This document shows, one piece after another, positions 34,939-43,270 of a stretch of DNA of 43,270 nt (its first letter is position 1; each line of letters starts with the position of its first letter). Made by a program: the position numbers and the translations under genes. The stretch comes from an uncultured Myxococcales bacterium (GTDB taxonomy: Bacteria; Myxococcota_A; Bradymonadia; UBA7976; UBA1532). The stretch is from contig CAINDO010000437.1 of assembly GCA_903847385.1 (NCBI GenBank), positions 1-43,270 of the forward strand, given 5' to 3'. The notes beneath the pieces were generated by a model that searched no databases, was not told the DNA's origin, and saw only the letters and a program-made list of their open reading frames with translations.

Positions 34939-37900
34939 ATGAAACGCATTCTCATCGCTCTCGCGTTCGGCTGCGGCGCGCTCGCTGCGGGGTGTGACGA
35001 CAGCACCGGCAGTCGCAAAGCACAACAGGACGCCGACTCGCCCCCGGCGCCGGTCCGGGACGCGGGGGTGGTCGTGCCGGGGTCGGACGCCCGCGCGCCG
35101 GTGCGCGACCCGGACGGCGCGGTCGAGCCGCCGGGGGACGCGGCGATCGAGGCGCCGCTGGACGCTGCGACGGTCGGGCCACCGGACGCCGGGGTCGCGA
35201 TGCCCGACTCCGCAGTGGCGGTGCCCGACGCCGCGGTGATCACACCGCCGGACGCGGCCCCCGACGCCGCGGTGATCACACCGCCGGACGCGGCCCCCGA
35301 CGTCGCGGTGATCACCCCGCCGGACCCGGACGCATTCGTGGCACCGCCGGACCCCGACGCGTTCGTGCCCCCCGACGCGTTCGTGCCCCGAGACCCGGAC
35401 GCCGCCGGGGACCCCTGCGTGCCCTCGCCCTGCATCGAGCCGCTGCGGAGCGTGTGTGTGCTCGACGCAGTGGGCGCGGCGCAGTGTGTCTGCGACCCCG
35501 GCTACCACGCGGACCCGGTGACGGGCGATTGCGTGCTCGACGACGCCTGCACGCCGGCGCGTTGCTCCGGGCACGGCGCCTGCGCCGAGATGGAGGGCAG
35601 CGCCCGCTGCACCTGCGACCCCGGGTTCGCCGGGGACACCTGCGCGGTGTGTGACGCCGGCTTCCACCCGGACGGCCTGGGCGGCTGCACGGTCGACCCC
35701 TGCCTGCCCAACCCGTGTGTCGCGCCGAATCAGGGCCGGTGTGTCGTCCTGGCGGACGCGGTGCAGTGCGCCTGCGACGCGGGCTTCCACCTCGAGGGCG
35801 GCGACTGCCGCGTGGACGAGGTCTGCACGCCGGCGACCTGCGGCGGGCACGGCCAGTGCGCGGTCGTCGAGGGCCGCACCCAGTGCGCCTGCGCGGCGGG
35901 GTACGACGGTCCGACCTGCGCGGCCTGCGCAAACGGCTTCCACGACGACGGCGCCGGGGGCTGCACGGACGACCCCTGCACCCCGGACCCCTGCGACGCG
36001 CCGGGCCGCGGCGTGTGCGTGGCGCTCGACGCGCAGGCCCGCTGCGACTGCGACCCCGGGCTGCACGAGGACGGCCTGGGCGAGTGCACGGCCGACCCCT
36101 GCCGCCCGGACCCGTGTCTGGCGCAGAACCTGGCCTGCCGCGACGCCGGCGGCGCGGCCGAGTGTTACCTGCCCCCCTGCGACGACGGCAACCCCTGCAC
36201 CGTGGACCGCGTGGAGAACGGACAATGTCGCCGCGACATCGAGCCCGAGGGCACGCCTTGCGCGACGAGCCTGTGTGTGGTGGGTGAGGCCTGCGCGATG
36301 GGCGTCTGCACCGGCGGCCTGCCCCGGGTCTGCGACGACGCGAACGCCTGCACGGCCGACCGCTGCGACGAGGTCGCCGGCTGCCAGTCGGCGAATGACG
36401 ACGCCCGCGTGCCCGACGACGGTGTCGCCTGCACCGTGGACACCTGCCGCGCCGGCGCGGCCGCCCACGCCGCGACGGACGCCCGCTGCGACGACACCCT
36501 GTGGTGCACGGGCCGCGAGGTCTGCACGCCGGCGGCGGTCGGCGCGGACGCCGCCGGCTGTGTCCACCTGGAGGTGCCCGCCCCGCCCGTGCTGCCGGCC
36601 AACCCCTGCGCGCGGGTGGGGGCCTGTGACGAGGCGACACGCGGCTTCCCGCTCGTCCGGCGGCCCGCGGGCGCCGTCTGCGACGACGGCCTGCTCTGCA
36701 CGCAGAACGACGCCTGCACCGAAGGCGGCGCGTGTGTGGGCGTGGCCCTCGCCGGCTGCCCGGGCAACGCCTGCGTCGGCCTGGGCGACGGTCCGCTCAG
36801 CGACCTGATCGACGTGCCGCTGGCGACCGTGACCGGGCGGGTCACGCTCAACGGCGCGGCGCTCCCCAACGGCAGCAGCGTCGGCGCCTCGACGACCTTC
36901 ATGCTCGTGTCCCACGACACCGGCGCGAAGCAGGCCATCCACAGCGTCCGCTACGGCGGCTGCTGCGGCAACTACACGCTCACCGAGGCCGACCGGCAGT
37001 ACGCCACGCGGGTCGTGCCGGGTGTCTACGACCTGTACGTGCGGCGCGGGTACGACAGCTCCACGAACGTCGCCAACCGCGCCGAGTCCACGGACGAGTC
37101 GGCCAACGGCTATCGGATCCAGCGGTCGGATCTGGTGATCGGCCCGGGGGCGAACGTGCTGGACCTGGACGTGCAGGCCGTGGACGTGCGCGGGCACATC
37201 ACGGCCGGTGGCGCCGAGGTGCCCGCCGCGAACAACAGCGGCGCGTCGATGATCTTCTACGCCGTCTCGCGCGACACCGGCGCGCTGCACACGCTGGCGA
37301 CCGTTCGGTACGGCGGCTGCTGCGGCAACTACACACTCACCGCCGCCGACCGCGACTACGCCTCACGCCTGATGCCCGGCCGCTACGACCTCTGGTACCG
37401 GCGGAGCTGGTCGAGCGCGGACGACGTCGTGCTGAAGACCGAGAGCACCGACACGCTGATCAACGGAATGCGGGTGCTCCGCGAGGACGTCCAGGTCGGC
37501 CCCGGGCCGCTGGTGCTGAACCTGGACGTGCCCGTGGCCGAGGTCCGCGGCCACGTGACCGCGGCCGGCGCCGAGGTGCCGGCGATGAACAACAGCGGCG
37601 CCTCGATGGTGTTCTACGCCGTGGCCACGGACACGGGCGCCTGGCACACGCTGCACTCGGTCCGCTACGGCGGCTGCTGCGGCAACTACACGCTCACGGC
37701 CGCCGACCGCGACTACACCGGGCGCCTGATGCCGGGCACCTACGACCTGCTCTACCGCCGCAGCTACTCGACCGCGGACGATACCGTCAGCAAGACCGAG
37801 ACCACGGACACCCTGGTCAACGGCCTGCGGTACCTGCGCCGCGGCGTGGTGGTCGCGCCGGGCGTGAACACGCTCGACCTGGACGTGCCCGCCGCCGAGG

Positions 37901-38937
37901 TCTCCGGCCACGTGACCATCGGCGGCGCCGAGATCGCCGCGATGAACGTGGACTCGGGGTCGCTCCAGTTCTACCTGGTCGCCCAGGACACGGGCGCGCG
38001 GCACACGCTCCACGCCGTTCGCTACGGCGGCTGTTGCGGCAACTACACGCTCACGGTGGCCGACCGCGACTACCGCGCCCGCATCATGCCCGGCCGCTAC
38101 GACCTGTGGGTGCGCCGGAGCTGGTCGAGCGCAGACAACGTGGTCTCGCAGACCCAGCCGGCGGACAACCTGGTCAACGGCCTGCGGGTGTTGCGGCGAA
38201 ACCTGGACCTGCTGCCCGGCGCCAACCGGCTGGACCTGGACGTCACGGCGACGAACGTCACCGGGCACATCACGGTCGGTGGAGCGGAGATTCCTCCAGG
38301 AAACGAGACGTCGGGGTCGATGCTGCTCTACCTGGTCAGCCAGGACACGGGCGCGTGGCACACGCTCGCCAGCGTGCGGTACGGCGGCTGCTGCGGGAAC
38401 TACACGCTGACGGTCGCCGACCGCGACTACCGGACGCGTGTGATGCCCGGCACCTACGACCTGCTCTACCGCCGCGCCTACAGCGCCGCGGACGGGACCA
38501 GCAGTCAGACCGACCAGACGGATGCCCTGGTCAACGGCCTGCGATACCTGCGGCGGGACGTCGTCGTGGGCGGGGCGAACCAGGTGCTGGACGTGGACGT
38601 GCCCGTCGTGGGCGTGTCCGGCGAGGTGACCTTCGGCGGGCTGCCCGCGCCGGCGGCGGGCACGGTCGGCGCGTCGGCGACCTTCTACCTCGTCGCCGAG
38701 GACACGGGCGCATGGCACGGCCTGTCCAGCGTGACCTGGGGCGGCTGCTGCGGGCGCTACACCCTGGGCGAGAACGGCGCGTTCGGGCGGCGCTTCGTGC
38801 CGGGCGTGTACGACGTCCTGTACCGGCGGGCCTACAGCAGCGCGACCGGCGATGTGAGCATGGGCTCCGCCACGGACGAGCTCGTCAACGGCCTGCGGGT
38901 GCTGAACCGCTGCGTGACCGTCGAATCGGGGCCCTGA
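34939..38937 (+). CDS. Surface lipoprotein: Pro/Asp stalk, EGF-like region and six 119-residue repeats
   Basis: 1332 aa. Lipobox LAAGC (C19, followed by Asp-Asp). Residues about 30-155 are a Pro/Asp/Ala stalk with tandem PDAAVITP units. Residues about 155-615 are Cys-rich: EGF-like modules of the form HGxCxxxxGxxxCxCxxGxxGxxC, followed by Cys-rich CDDxNxCTxDxC modules as seen in myxobacterial surface proteins. Residues about 631-1332 are six copies of one unit of exactly 119 residues with the core YGGCCGNYTLTxADRxY, then PGxYDLxxRR, TDxLVNGLRVLRR and LDLDV. The unit is probably an Ig- or carboxypeptidase-regulatory-like beta sandwich; I do not recognise the family. Copy 6 is diverged (WGGCCGRYTLGENG) and 11 residues short. 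Expected to be exposed on the cell envelope; role could be adhesion or matrix. Stands alone. Confidence 0.85.
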   Translation: MKRILIALAFGCGALAAGCDDSTGSRKAQQDADSPPAPVRDAGVVVPGSDARAPVRDPDGAVEPPGDAAIEAPLDAATVGPPDAGVAMPDSAVAVPDAAVITPPDAAPDAAVITPPDAAPDVAVITPPDPDAFVAPPDPDAFVPPDAFVPRDPDAAGDPCVPSPCIEPLRSVCVLDAVGAAQCVCDPGYHADPVTGDCVLDDACTPARCSGHGACAEMEGSARCTCDPGFAGDTCAVCDAGFHPDGLGGCTVDPCLPNPCVAPNQGRCVVLADAVQCACDAGFHLEGGDCRVDEVCTPATCGGHGQCAVVEGRTQCACAAGYDGPTCAACANGFHDDGAGGCTDDPCTPDPCDAPGRGVCVALDAQARCDCDPGLHEDGLGECTADPCRPDPCLAQNLACRDAGGAAECYLPPCDDGNPCTVDRVENGQCRRDIEPEGTPCATSLCVVGEACAMGVCTGGLPRVCDDANACTADRCDEVAGCQSANDDARVPDDGVACTVDTCRAGAAAHAATDARCDDTLWCTGREVCTPAAVGADAAGCVHLEVPAPPVLPANPCARVGACDEATRGFPLVRRPAGAVCDDGLLCTQNDACTEGGACVGVALAGCPGNACVGLGDGPLSDLIDVPLATVTGRVTLNGAALPNGSSVGASTTFMLVSHDTGAKQAIHSVRYGGCCGNYTLTEADRQYATRVVPGVYDLYVRRGYDSSTNVANRAESTDESANGYRIQRSDLVIGPGANVLDLDVQAVDVRGHITAGGAEVPAANNSGASMIFYAVSRDTGALHTLATVRYGGCCGNYTLTAADRDYASRLMPGRYDLWYRRSWSSADDVVLKTESTDTLINGMRVLREDVQVGPGPLVLNLDVPVAEVRGHVTAAGAEVPAMNNSGASMVFYAVATDTGAWHTLHSVRYGGCCGNYTLTAADRDYTGRLMPGTYDLLYRRSYSTADDTVSKTETTDTLVNGLRYLRRGVVVAPGVNTLDLDVPAAEVSGHVTIGGAEIAAMNVDSGSLQFYLVAQDTGARHTLHAVRYGGCCGNYTLTVADRDYRARIMPGRYDLWVRRSWSSADNVVSQTQPADNLVNGLRVLRRNLDLLPGANRLDLDVTATNVTGHITVGGAEIPPGNETSGSMLLYLVSQDTGAWHTLASVRYGGCCGNYTLTVADRDYRTRVMPGTYDLLYRRAYSAADGTSSQTDQTDALVNGLRYLRRDVVVGGANQVLDVDVPVVGVSGEVTFGGLPAPAAGTVGASATFYLVAEDTGAWHGLSSVTWGGCCGRYTLGENGAFGRRFVPGVYDVLYRRAYSSATGDVSMGSATDELVNGLRVLNRCVTVESGP
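35224..35331 (+). repeat. Three tandem 36-bp units in the Pro/Asp stalk
   Basis: Units start at 35224, 35260 and 35296. The first two are nearly identical in DNA and the third diverges at its end. Each codes for 12 residues of the PDAAVITPPDAA type, and each contains the palindrome TGATCA. Copy-number change would lengthen or shorten the stalk without breaking the frame. Confidence 0.85.
36829..38937 (+). repeat. Six-unit protein-coding tandem repeat, 357-bp period
   Basis: The Tyr/Trp codon of the YGGCC core falls at 36952, 37309, 37666, 38023, 38380 and 38737: five intervals of exactly 357 bases. Units begin near 36829 with a V-T-G-R/H-V/I-T segment. DNA copies are diverged outside the core, so this is an old duplication maintained at constant length, not a recent expansion. 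Confidence 0.95.
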
Positions 38938-38952
38938 CCGGCTCGAGCGCGC

Positions 38953-39882
38953 TCAGCCCACGCCGAGCTTGAGGTCGCACAGCCGCACGAACTTCGCGCG
39001 GCGCCCCACGGCGGTGAGCACCGACTCGAAGATGCGGCGCTTCTGGGCCACGGACACCCGCAGGTCGGGCTGCACCGAGAGCTCCGGGGCCAGGGCGTCG
39101 TCCGCGAGGGACATCAGGTCGATGGCGTGGAACTCGAGCGTCAGGTGGTGTCGCAGGCGGACGGCGAGCTCGGCCGCGGCCACGGAGGCGCGCTCGCCCA
39201 TCGCCGTGAAGGCGGTGCCGATGAGCGGCACGCCGGCGGCGACGCTCACGGGGAACTGCGGCAGGCCGTCCCCGCGGGCGTGGGGCTCCTCGGGGTCCAT
39301 GCGGTACGGCTCGCGCGGGGCGATGAGGACCTTCGGCGTGCCCAGAATGCTGCGGCTCTCGCGCCCGAGAAGCTGCATCAGGCCCATCACCCCGGCCTTG
39401 GCGGCGTAGTAGGGCGCGCAGGGGAACACGCTGCTGTCGTAGGTGTGGCCGGTGTTCTTCACGTCGGCGATCAGGCCGGCGTCCGTGTTGTAGCCCGGCG
39501 CGCGAAAGCCGAAGACCTGCGCCTCGGCGGCCATCTCCAGTCGGTAGCGGCCCTGACCCACCTCGACGATGCGCTCCGCCGGTTTCATGCGGGACAGGTC
39601 GTAGCGGTGGTTCAGCGAGTGGTTGCCGATCTCGTGCCCGGCGGCGACGAGGTCGCGCAGGCGCTCGCGATTGCCCGGCAGCTCGATGTCCGAGGCGACG
39701 CAGTAGAAGGTCGCCGGGATGCCCAGGCCGGCGAACATCTGCACGAACCGGGCGACGCCGTCGCGCCACGCCGCGTTGGACTGCGTCTCGCCGGGCAGGC
39801 CGTGGATGCGGTAGTAGTGCCAGAGGCTGTCGACGTCCACGCCGACGCTGGCGGTGCGGTGTCCGGCCTCGCGGGCGCTCAC
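38953..39882 (-). CDS. NodB-type polysaccharide deacetylase
   Basis: 309 aa, GTG 39882 overlapping the glycosyltransferase stop (GTGA). NodB-fold motifs: VDVDSL (D16, D18), GNHSLNH (H88, H92), FRAPGYN, and a late LEFHAID with the catalytic His. The metal triad Asp-His-His is intact, so it should remove N-acetyl groups from a sugar chain. The VDVDSLWHYYRIHGL opening is typical of a subgroup found in glycan and O-antigen loci. No signal peptide is seen, so it probably acts in the cytoplasm on a lipid-linked or nucleotide precursor. It is last in a three-gene operon. Confidence 0.88.
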   Translation of the reverse strand: MSAREAGHRTASVGVDVDSLWHYYRIHGLPGETQSNAAWRDGVARFVQMFAGLGIPATFYCVASDIELPGNRERLRDLVAAGHEIGNHSLNHRYDLSRMKPAERIVEVGQGRYRLEMAAEAQVFGFRAPGYNTDAGLIADVKNTGHTYDSSVFPCAPYYAAKAGVMGLMQLLGRESRSILGTPKVLIAPREPYRMDPEEPHARGDGLPQFPVSVAAGVPLIGTAFTAMGERASVAAAELAVRLRHHLTLEFHAIDLMSLADDALAPELSVQPDLRVSVAQKRRIFESVLTAVGRRAKFVRLCDLKLGVG

Positions 39883-40667
39883 CGGGGCTTCTTCGGCAGG
39901 GGGTCGTACCCGAAGCGGATGATGCCCGTCAGGCGCACGATGTTCCGGAGCACGTTGGGCACGCGCTTGAACAGGTGCACCGAGGGCGGCCGCTTCTCGT
40001 GCAGGTCGATGGGGATCTCCGTCCAGCGCTTGTCCGCGCGGTGCGTGCGCACCACGAGCTCGCTGGCGAACATGTCGCGGTCCACCACGCAGGCGTCCAC
40101 GATGTCCAGCATCGCCTGGCGGCGGAAGGCCTTGAGGCCGTGCGTGTCCGTGCCCTTGAAGCCGACCGAGAGGCGCAGCATGCCGTTGAGGACCTGCGTC
40201 GCGGCGCGGCGGTACAGGGGGCGGCGGTCGTTGGAGCCGGCCACCCGCTTGCTGCCCACCACGAACTCGAAGCCGTGGTCGCGCATCTCGGTCAGGGCGG
40301 CGCGGTAGAACTCGACGTCGCAGAGGTCGATCTCGTCGCAGATCACGAACTCGCCCTTGGCGTCGATGATGCCCTGCTTCAGCGCGCGGCCGTAGTTGGG
40401 CTCGCCCACGGAGAGCACCCGGATCTGCGGGTGGCGCGAGGCGTACTCCTCGGCGATGCGGACCGTGTCGTCCGTCGAGCCGTTCTCGGCCACGATGATC
40501 TCGTAGGTGAACGACTCGCGGGAGAGCTTGTCGAGCAGGTCCGAGAGGGACGCCGACAGGATGCCCTGCTCGTTGAACACCGGGATCACGATGGTGACGT
40601 CGGGCGTCTTGGTGGCGCGGCCGATGTCGACCACGTTGTCGCGCGATTTGCGGGGGGTGGACTTCAT
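39879..40667 (-). CDS. Family 2 glycosyltransferase
   Basis: 262 aa, ATG 40667 preceded by GGAG. GT-A fold: VTIVIPVFNEQG, IIVAENGSTDDT, then the metal-binding acidic cluster in CDEIDLCD and a region GFKGTDTHGLKAFRR. The sequence resembles dolichyl-phosphate-mannose/polyprenyl-phosphate type transferases but has no C-terminal membrane helices, so it is likely a soluble or peripheral enzyme. It transfers a sugar to a lipid or glycan acceptor. Starts 18 bases after the flavoprotein gene stop and overlaps the deacetylase gene, indicating one operon. Confidence 0.85.
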   Translation of the reverse strand: MKSTPRKSRDNVVDIGRATKTPDVTIVIPVFNEQGILSASLSDLLDKLSRESFTYEIIVAENGSTDDTVRIAEEYASRHPQIRVLSVGEPNYGRALKQGIIDAKGEFVICDEIDLCDVEFYRAALTEMRDHGFEFVVGSKRVAGSNDRRPLYRRAATQVLNGMLRLSVGFKGTDTHGLKAFRRQAMLDIVDACVVDRDMFASELVVRTHRADKRWTEIPIDLHEKRPPSVHLFKRVPNVLRNIVRLTGIIRFGYDPLPKKPR

Positions 40668-40685
40668 GGGGACTCCAGGGCGAGG

Positions 40686-42014
40686 TCAGCCGGCGAGACG
40701 CTCGGCGGCGCGGCGGCCGTCGATCAGGGCGTCTTCCATCGAGGAGTAGTTCCAGTCGCCGTAGCGGCCGATGGAGGACGCGCCTTGGGCGGCCAGCCAT
40801 TCGTGCACCGCGGCGCGGCTCTCGTGGTAGTGGAAATCGTAGATCACGTAGGCGTTCGGGATGTGCCGGGCCTCCATGAAGAGCACCTGGTCGGCGCTCT
40901 CCAGGAACCCCATGGCGATCAGGCCCTCGACGATGCGCGGTTTGAGCGCCTCGGGGGGCGTCTCCCGGTCGGAGAGCTCGATGTAGAGCGAGCCGTGGCC
41001 CGGGGGCGCCATGCTGGGCACCGCGTTGGAGAAGCTGCCCACGCGGTACATGGGCCAGTCGGCCTCGGGCACGTAGACCCAGTGGTCCCGCACGCCGAGC
41101 GTGCCGCGCACGCCCACGTTGAAGTAGGTCACCGGGGTGGCGCGCAGCCGCCCGGCGTGGGCGCGCACCGCGTCGGGGACGTTCGCGGTCGACTTCACCA
41201 GCGAGGTCAGCGGCATCGTGTTGACGAGGTGGTCGAAGCGCAGCGTGCGGCCGTCGGTCAGGTGCGCCACGCGGGCGCTCAGATCGAGCGAGGCCACGGC
41301 CGTGTTCAGGTGGATGCGGTCGCGGCCCACGGCGTCCGCCAGGGCCTCGGAGACCGTCTGGATGCCGCCCGTCTTGGGGTACAGGAAGTGGGCGTTGTAG
41401 CCCATCTTCAGCGCGTTGAGGCCCACGCCGCCGGCCACGATGTCCGACAGGTCGGGCTTCGGCACGAACCGCTGGCACCACCGGCTGGTGATCTCGTCCG
41501 CCGGCACGCCCCAGAGGCGGGCGTTGTAGGGCACCATGAAGTGCCGGGCGATGCCCTCGCCGAAGTAGAACCGGATCCAGTCGGCGAAGTTCTCCGGCTC
41601 GTCCTCGGGCCGGATGGCGCCCTCGGGGCGGGCGCGGGCGGCCTCGATCGCACCCATCAGGCACTCGTGCACCACCGCGGGCGGCAGGCCGTGCGTGTTC
41701 GCCTGGAACGGGTACTCCGTGTAGACGCCGTGCGACCAGATGCGGCTGATGCGGTCGACCTTGTAGAAGGCGTCCAGGCCCATCAGGCGCTCGATCAGGG
41801 CCTTGATCCCCGGGTCGCGCAGGTGCAGCCAGTGGCCGGTCACGTCGAACAGGAACTCGCCGATGCGCTCGGTGCAGGCCTTGCCCCCCACGTGGGGGAG
41901 CTTCTCCAGGATGAGCGCGTCCGCGCCCGGGCCCAGGTGCAGGGCCGTGGACAGGCCCGCGAGGCCGGCGCCGAGCACCAGGGTTTCGACTTTTTCGGGG
42001 AGTGCGGTCGGCAT
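40686..42014 (-). CDS. FAD-dependent UDP-galactopyranose-mutase-like protein
   Basis: 442 aa. The N-terminus VETLVLGAGLAGLSTALHL (GAGLAG at 15-20) is a dinucleotide-binding fold, followed by LILEKLPHVGGKACT and DVTGHWLHL. The segments GIARHFMVPYNARLWGVP and RYGDWNYSSMEDALIDGRRAAE match the UDP-galactopyranose mutase/amine-oxidase-type flavoproteins of glycan loci (the last supplies the FAD-binding C-terminus). It could convert a nucleotide hexopyranose to a furanose form, or oxidise another sugar; the exact substrate cannot be read. First gene of the operon with the GT2 and deacetylase; divergent from the kinase at 42143. Confidence 0.8.
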   Translation of the reverse strand: MPTALPEKVETLVLGAGLAGLSTALHLGPGADALILEKLPHVGGKACTERIGEFLFDVTGHWLHLRDPGIKALIERLMGLDAFYKVDRISRIWSHGVYTEYPFQANTHGLPPAVVHECLMGAIEAARARPEGAIRPEDEPENFADWIRFYFGEGIARHFMVPYNARLWGVPADEITSRWCQRFVPKPDLSDIVAGGVGLNALKMGYNAHFLYPKTGGIQTVSEALADAVGRDRIHLNTAVASLDLSARVAHLTDGRTLRFDHLVNTMPLTSLVKSTANVPDAVRAHAGRLRATPVTYFNVGVRGTLGVRDHWVYVPEADWPMYRVGSFSNAVPSMAPPGHGSLYIELSDRETPPEALKPRIVEGLIAMGFLESADQVLFMEARHIPNAYVIYDFHYHESRAAVHEWLAAQGASSIGRYGDWNYSSMEDALIDGRRAAERLAG

Positions 42015-42142
42015 GGGCCTCGTGACGGGCGAAAAGCGCCGCAGGGTAACGGTTCCGGGCGCGCGGGGTCAACGTCGGGGGGCGGGGGCATGCCGACGGG
42101 ACGCATGTTGCCGCTCCGGCCAAGGTGTGCGATCTTCGCACC

Positions 42143-43270
42143 GTGCGCGCCACCTCCGTCGACCGGCTGCCCAAGGTTCAGCCCACCCAGTTCGGTAAGT
42201 ACATCCTGCTCGACCGCATCGGCATGGGCGGGATGGCGGAGATCTTCCGGGCGCGCGCCCTCGGGGCGGCGGGCTTCCAGAAGCAGCTCGTCATCAAGAA
42301 GATCCTGATGCACCTGGCGGAGAACGACGAGTTCGTCCGCATGTTCATCGACGAGGCCAAGATCGCCGTTTCGCTGCAACACGCGAACGTCGTGCAGATC
42401 TTCGACCTCGGCGCCGTGCGCCAGGAGTACTTCATCGCGATGGAGTACGTGTTCGGCAAGGACCTGCTGAACCTGCTCATCCGCTGCACGCACCTGCGCA
42501 TCCGCATCCCGCAGAAGCTCGCGGTCTTCATCCTCTGCGAGACCCTCAAGGGCCTCGAGGCCGCCCACAACGCGGTCGACAGCCGCGGCAACCCGCTCAA
42601 CATCATCCACCGGGACGTCTCCCCGTCGAACGTGCTCATCAGCTACGACGGCGAGGTGAAGATCGGCGACTTCGGCGTGGCCAAGGCCACCCGCCGCGAG
42701 GCCGCCACCAAGACCGGCACGATGAAGGGCAAGCTCGGCTACATGAGCCCCGAGCAGGTCACCGGGCAGGACATCGACGCCCGCGCCGACCTCTTCAGCG
42801 CCGCCATCATCCTGTACGAGATGCTGGCGATGAACCGGCTCTTCCACGGGAAGACCGAGCTCGAGACCCTGATGATGGTGCGCGACTGCGACATCGCGGA
42901 CGCGCTCTCCAAGCTCCCGCCGGACGTCCCCGAGGCGCTGCGCAAGATCCTGGCCAAGGGCCTCGCCCGCGAGCGGGAGAACCGCTTCCAGACCTCGACG
43001 GAGCTCCTGGACACGCTGCTGGACTATCTCTTCAACGAGAAGCAGCGCGTGACCAACCAGGACATGGGCCGCTTCATGAAGTCGGTCTTCGCCAAGGAGA
43101 TCGAGGAAGAGGTCGCCCGCCAGGAGGACATCGACAAGGCCGTGGCCGAGCTGGCGCCGGCGCTCACGGGGGAGCCCACGGGGGCCCACAGCGGCGCCAT
43201 GCGCCTGCCCCGCACGCCCGCCCCGCCGGTGGTGCCCGCGCCCCCGCGCTCCGTGCCGCCGCCCGTCGCC
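42143..43270 (+). CDS. Ser/Thr protein kinase, N-terminal part (3' end outside window)
   Basis: 376 codons to the window edge, open throughout. Start is taken as GTG 42143; GTG 42125 is the alternative, and no in-frame ATG lies upstream in the gap. Hanks-type kinase from about residue 17: RIGMGGMAEIFRA glycine loop, LVIKK, IIHRDVSPSNVL, IGDFGVAK and YMSPEQV. The HRDVSPSN loop is a mark of many myxobacterial kinases. After the domain (about residue 300) a helical segment and a Pro-rich stretch begin, probably a linker to a missing C-terminal part. Catalytic residues are intact. Confidence 0.9.
   Translation, partial: MRATSVDRLPKVQPTQFGKYILLDRIGMGGMAEIFRARALGAAGFQKQLVIKKILMHLAENDEFVRMFIDEAKIAVSLQHANVVQIFDLGAVRQEYFIAMEYVFGKDLLNLLIRCTHLRIRIPQKLAVFILCETLKGLEAAHNAVDSRGNPLNIIHRDVSPSNVLISYDGEVKIGDFGVAKATRREAATKTGTMKGKLGYMSPEQVTGQDIDARADLFSAAIILYEMLAMNRLFHGKTELETLMMVRDCDIADALSKLPPDVPEALRKILAKGLARERENRFQTSTELLDTLLDYLFNEKQRVTNQDMGRFMKSVFAKEIEEEVARQEDIDKAVAELAPALTGEPTGAHSGAMRLPRTPAPPVVPAPPRSVPPPVA

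Noticed and set aside
35224..35331. CRISPR-like array
   Set aside because: Repeats are in frame, directly adjacent without spacers, and encode the lipoprotein stalk.
33160..37290. Long minus-strand open frame opposite the kinase and repeat lipoprotein
   Set aside because: Same cause; composition is that of a shadow frame and it crosses two real plus-strand genes.
38945..38954. Palindrome GAGCGCGCTC between convergent genes
   Set aside because: Short, loopless and overlapping a stop codon; likely chance.

Overview
The window is about 43 kb of very GC-rich bacterial DNA with tightly packed genes, many overlapping start/stop codons (ATGA, GTGA) and frequent GTG starts. Two Hanks-type Ser/Thr kinases, one with the HRDVSPSN catalytic loop and one with an N-terminal zinc ribbon, together with EGF-type lipoproteins on Pro/Asp/Ala-rich stalks, a sigma54 activator, a P450 and a DUF4185 protein, point to a member of the Myxococcota (Polyangia-like). 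This is inferred from gene style; no rRNA or tRNA is present to confirm it, and I saw no CRISPR array, insertion sequence or phage gene.

Layout. 1-5.8 kb: the end of a DUF4185 protein, a large DUF3857/transglutaminase-like exported protein and a small lipoprotein. 5.9-10.4 kb: an outer-membrane-type protein, a cytochrome P450 fused to two cyclic-nucleotide-binding domains, a metallo-beta-lactamase-fold lipoprotein with a degraded metal site and a YjbR/MmcQ protein. 10.4-11.3 kb: an AbrB-type antitoxin/Doc toxin pair and a second, N-terminally shortened AbrB protein. 11.3-18.8 kb: a six-gene, almost gapless minus-strand operon (Glu/Leu-dehydrogenase-like protein lacking the catalytic Lys; a 1230-aa protein with about 700 unrecognised residues fused to an AMP-forming ligase; VOC protein; cyclase; acyl carrier protein; AAC(3)-fold acyltransferase). 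It looks like an undescribed small-molecule or glycan-tailoring pathway. 18.8-20.7 kb: DnaJ-type zinc-finger protein, DUF924 protein, a P-type ATPase remnant with an internal deletion, and a coiled-coil protein.

20.7-32.2 kb is a plus-strand operon: a possible 11-codon leader, a pirin-family protein, a 2908-aa cyclic beta-1,2-glucan synthase (NdvB/Cgs type) and a XylR_N/V4R sigma54 activator. Its upstream region has a 40-bp imperfect dyad followed by a -24/-12-like element, the spacing expected for an activator site and a sigma54 promoter, so the last gene may control its own operon. 32.2-38.9 kb: an exported class II cyclic-nucleotide phosphodiesterase, a membrane Ser/Thr kinase, and a surface lipoprotein carrying six repeats of exactly 119 residues built around a Y-G-G-C-C-G-N-Y-T-L core. 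39-42 kb: a three-gene polysaccharide operon (UDP-galactopyranose-mutase-like flavoprotein, GT2 glycosyltransferase, NodB deacetylase). The window ends inside a second Ser/Thr kinase.

The best candidates for something new are the 11.3-18.8 kb operon with its fusion protein and Lys-less dehydrogenase, the P450-cNMP-domain fusion, and the 119-residue repeat lipoprotein. All function calls come from motifs read by eye; no database search was possible.
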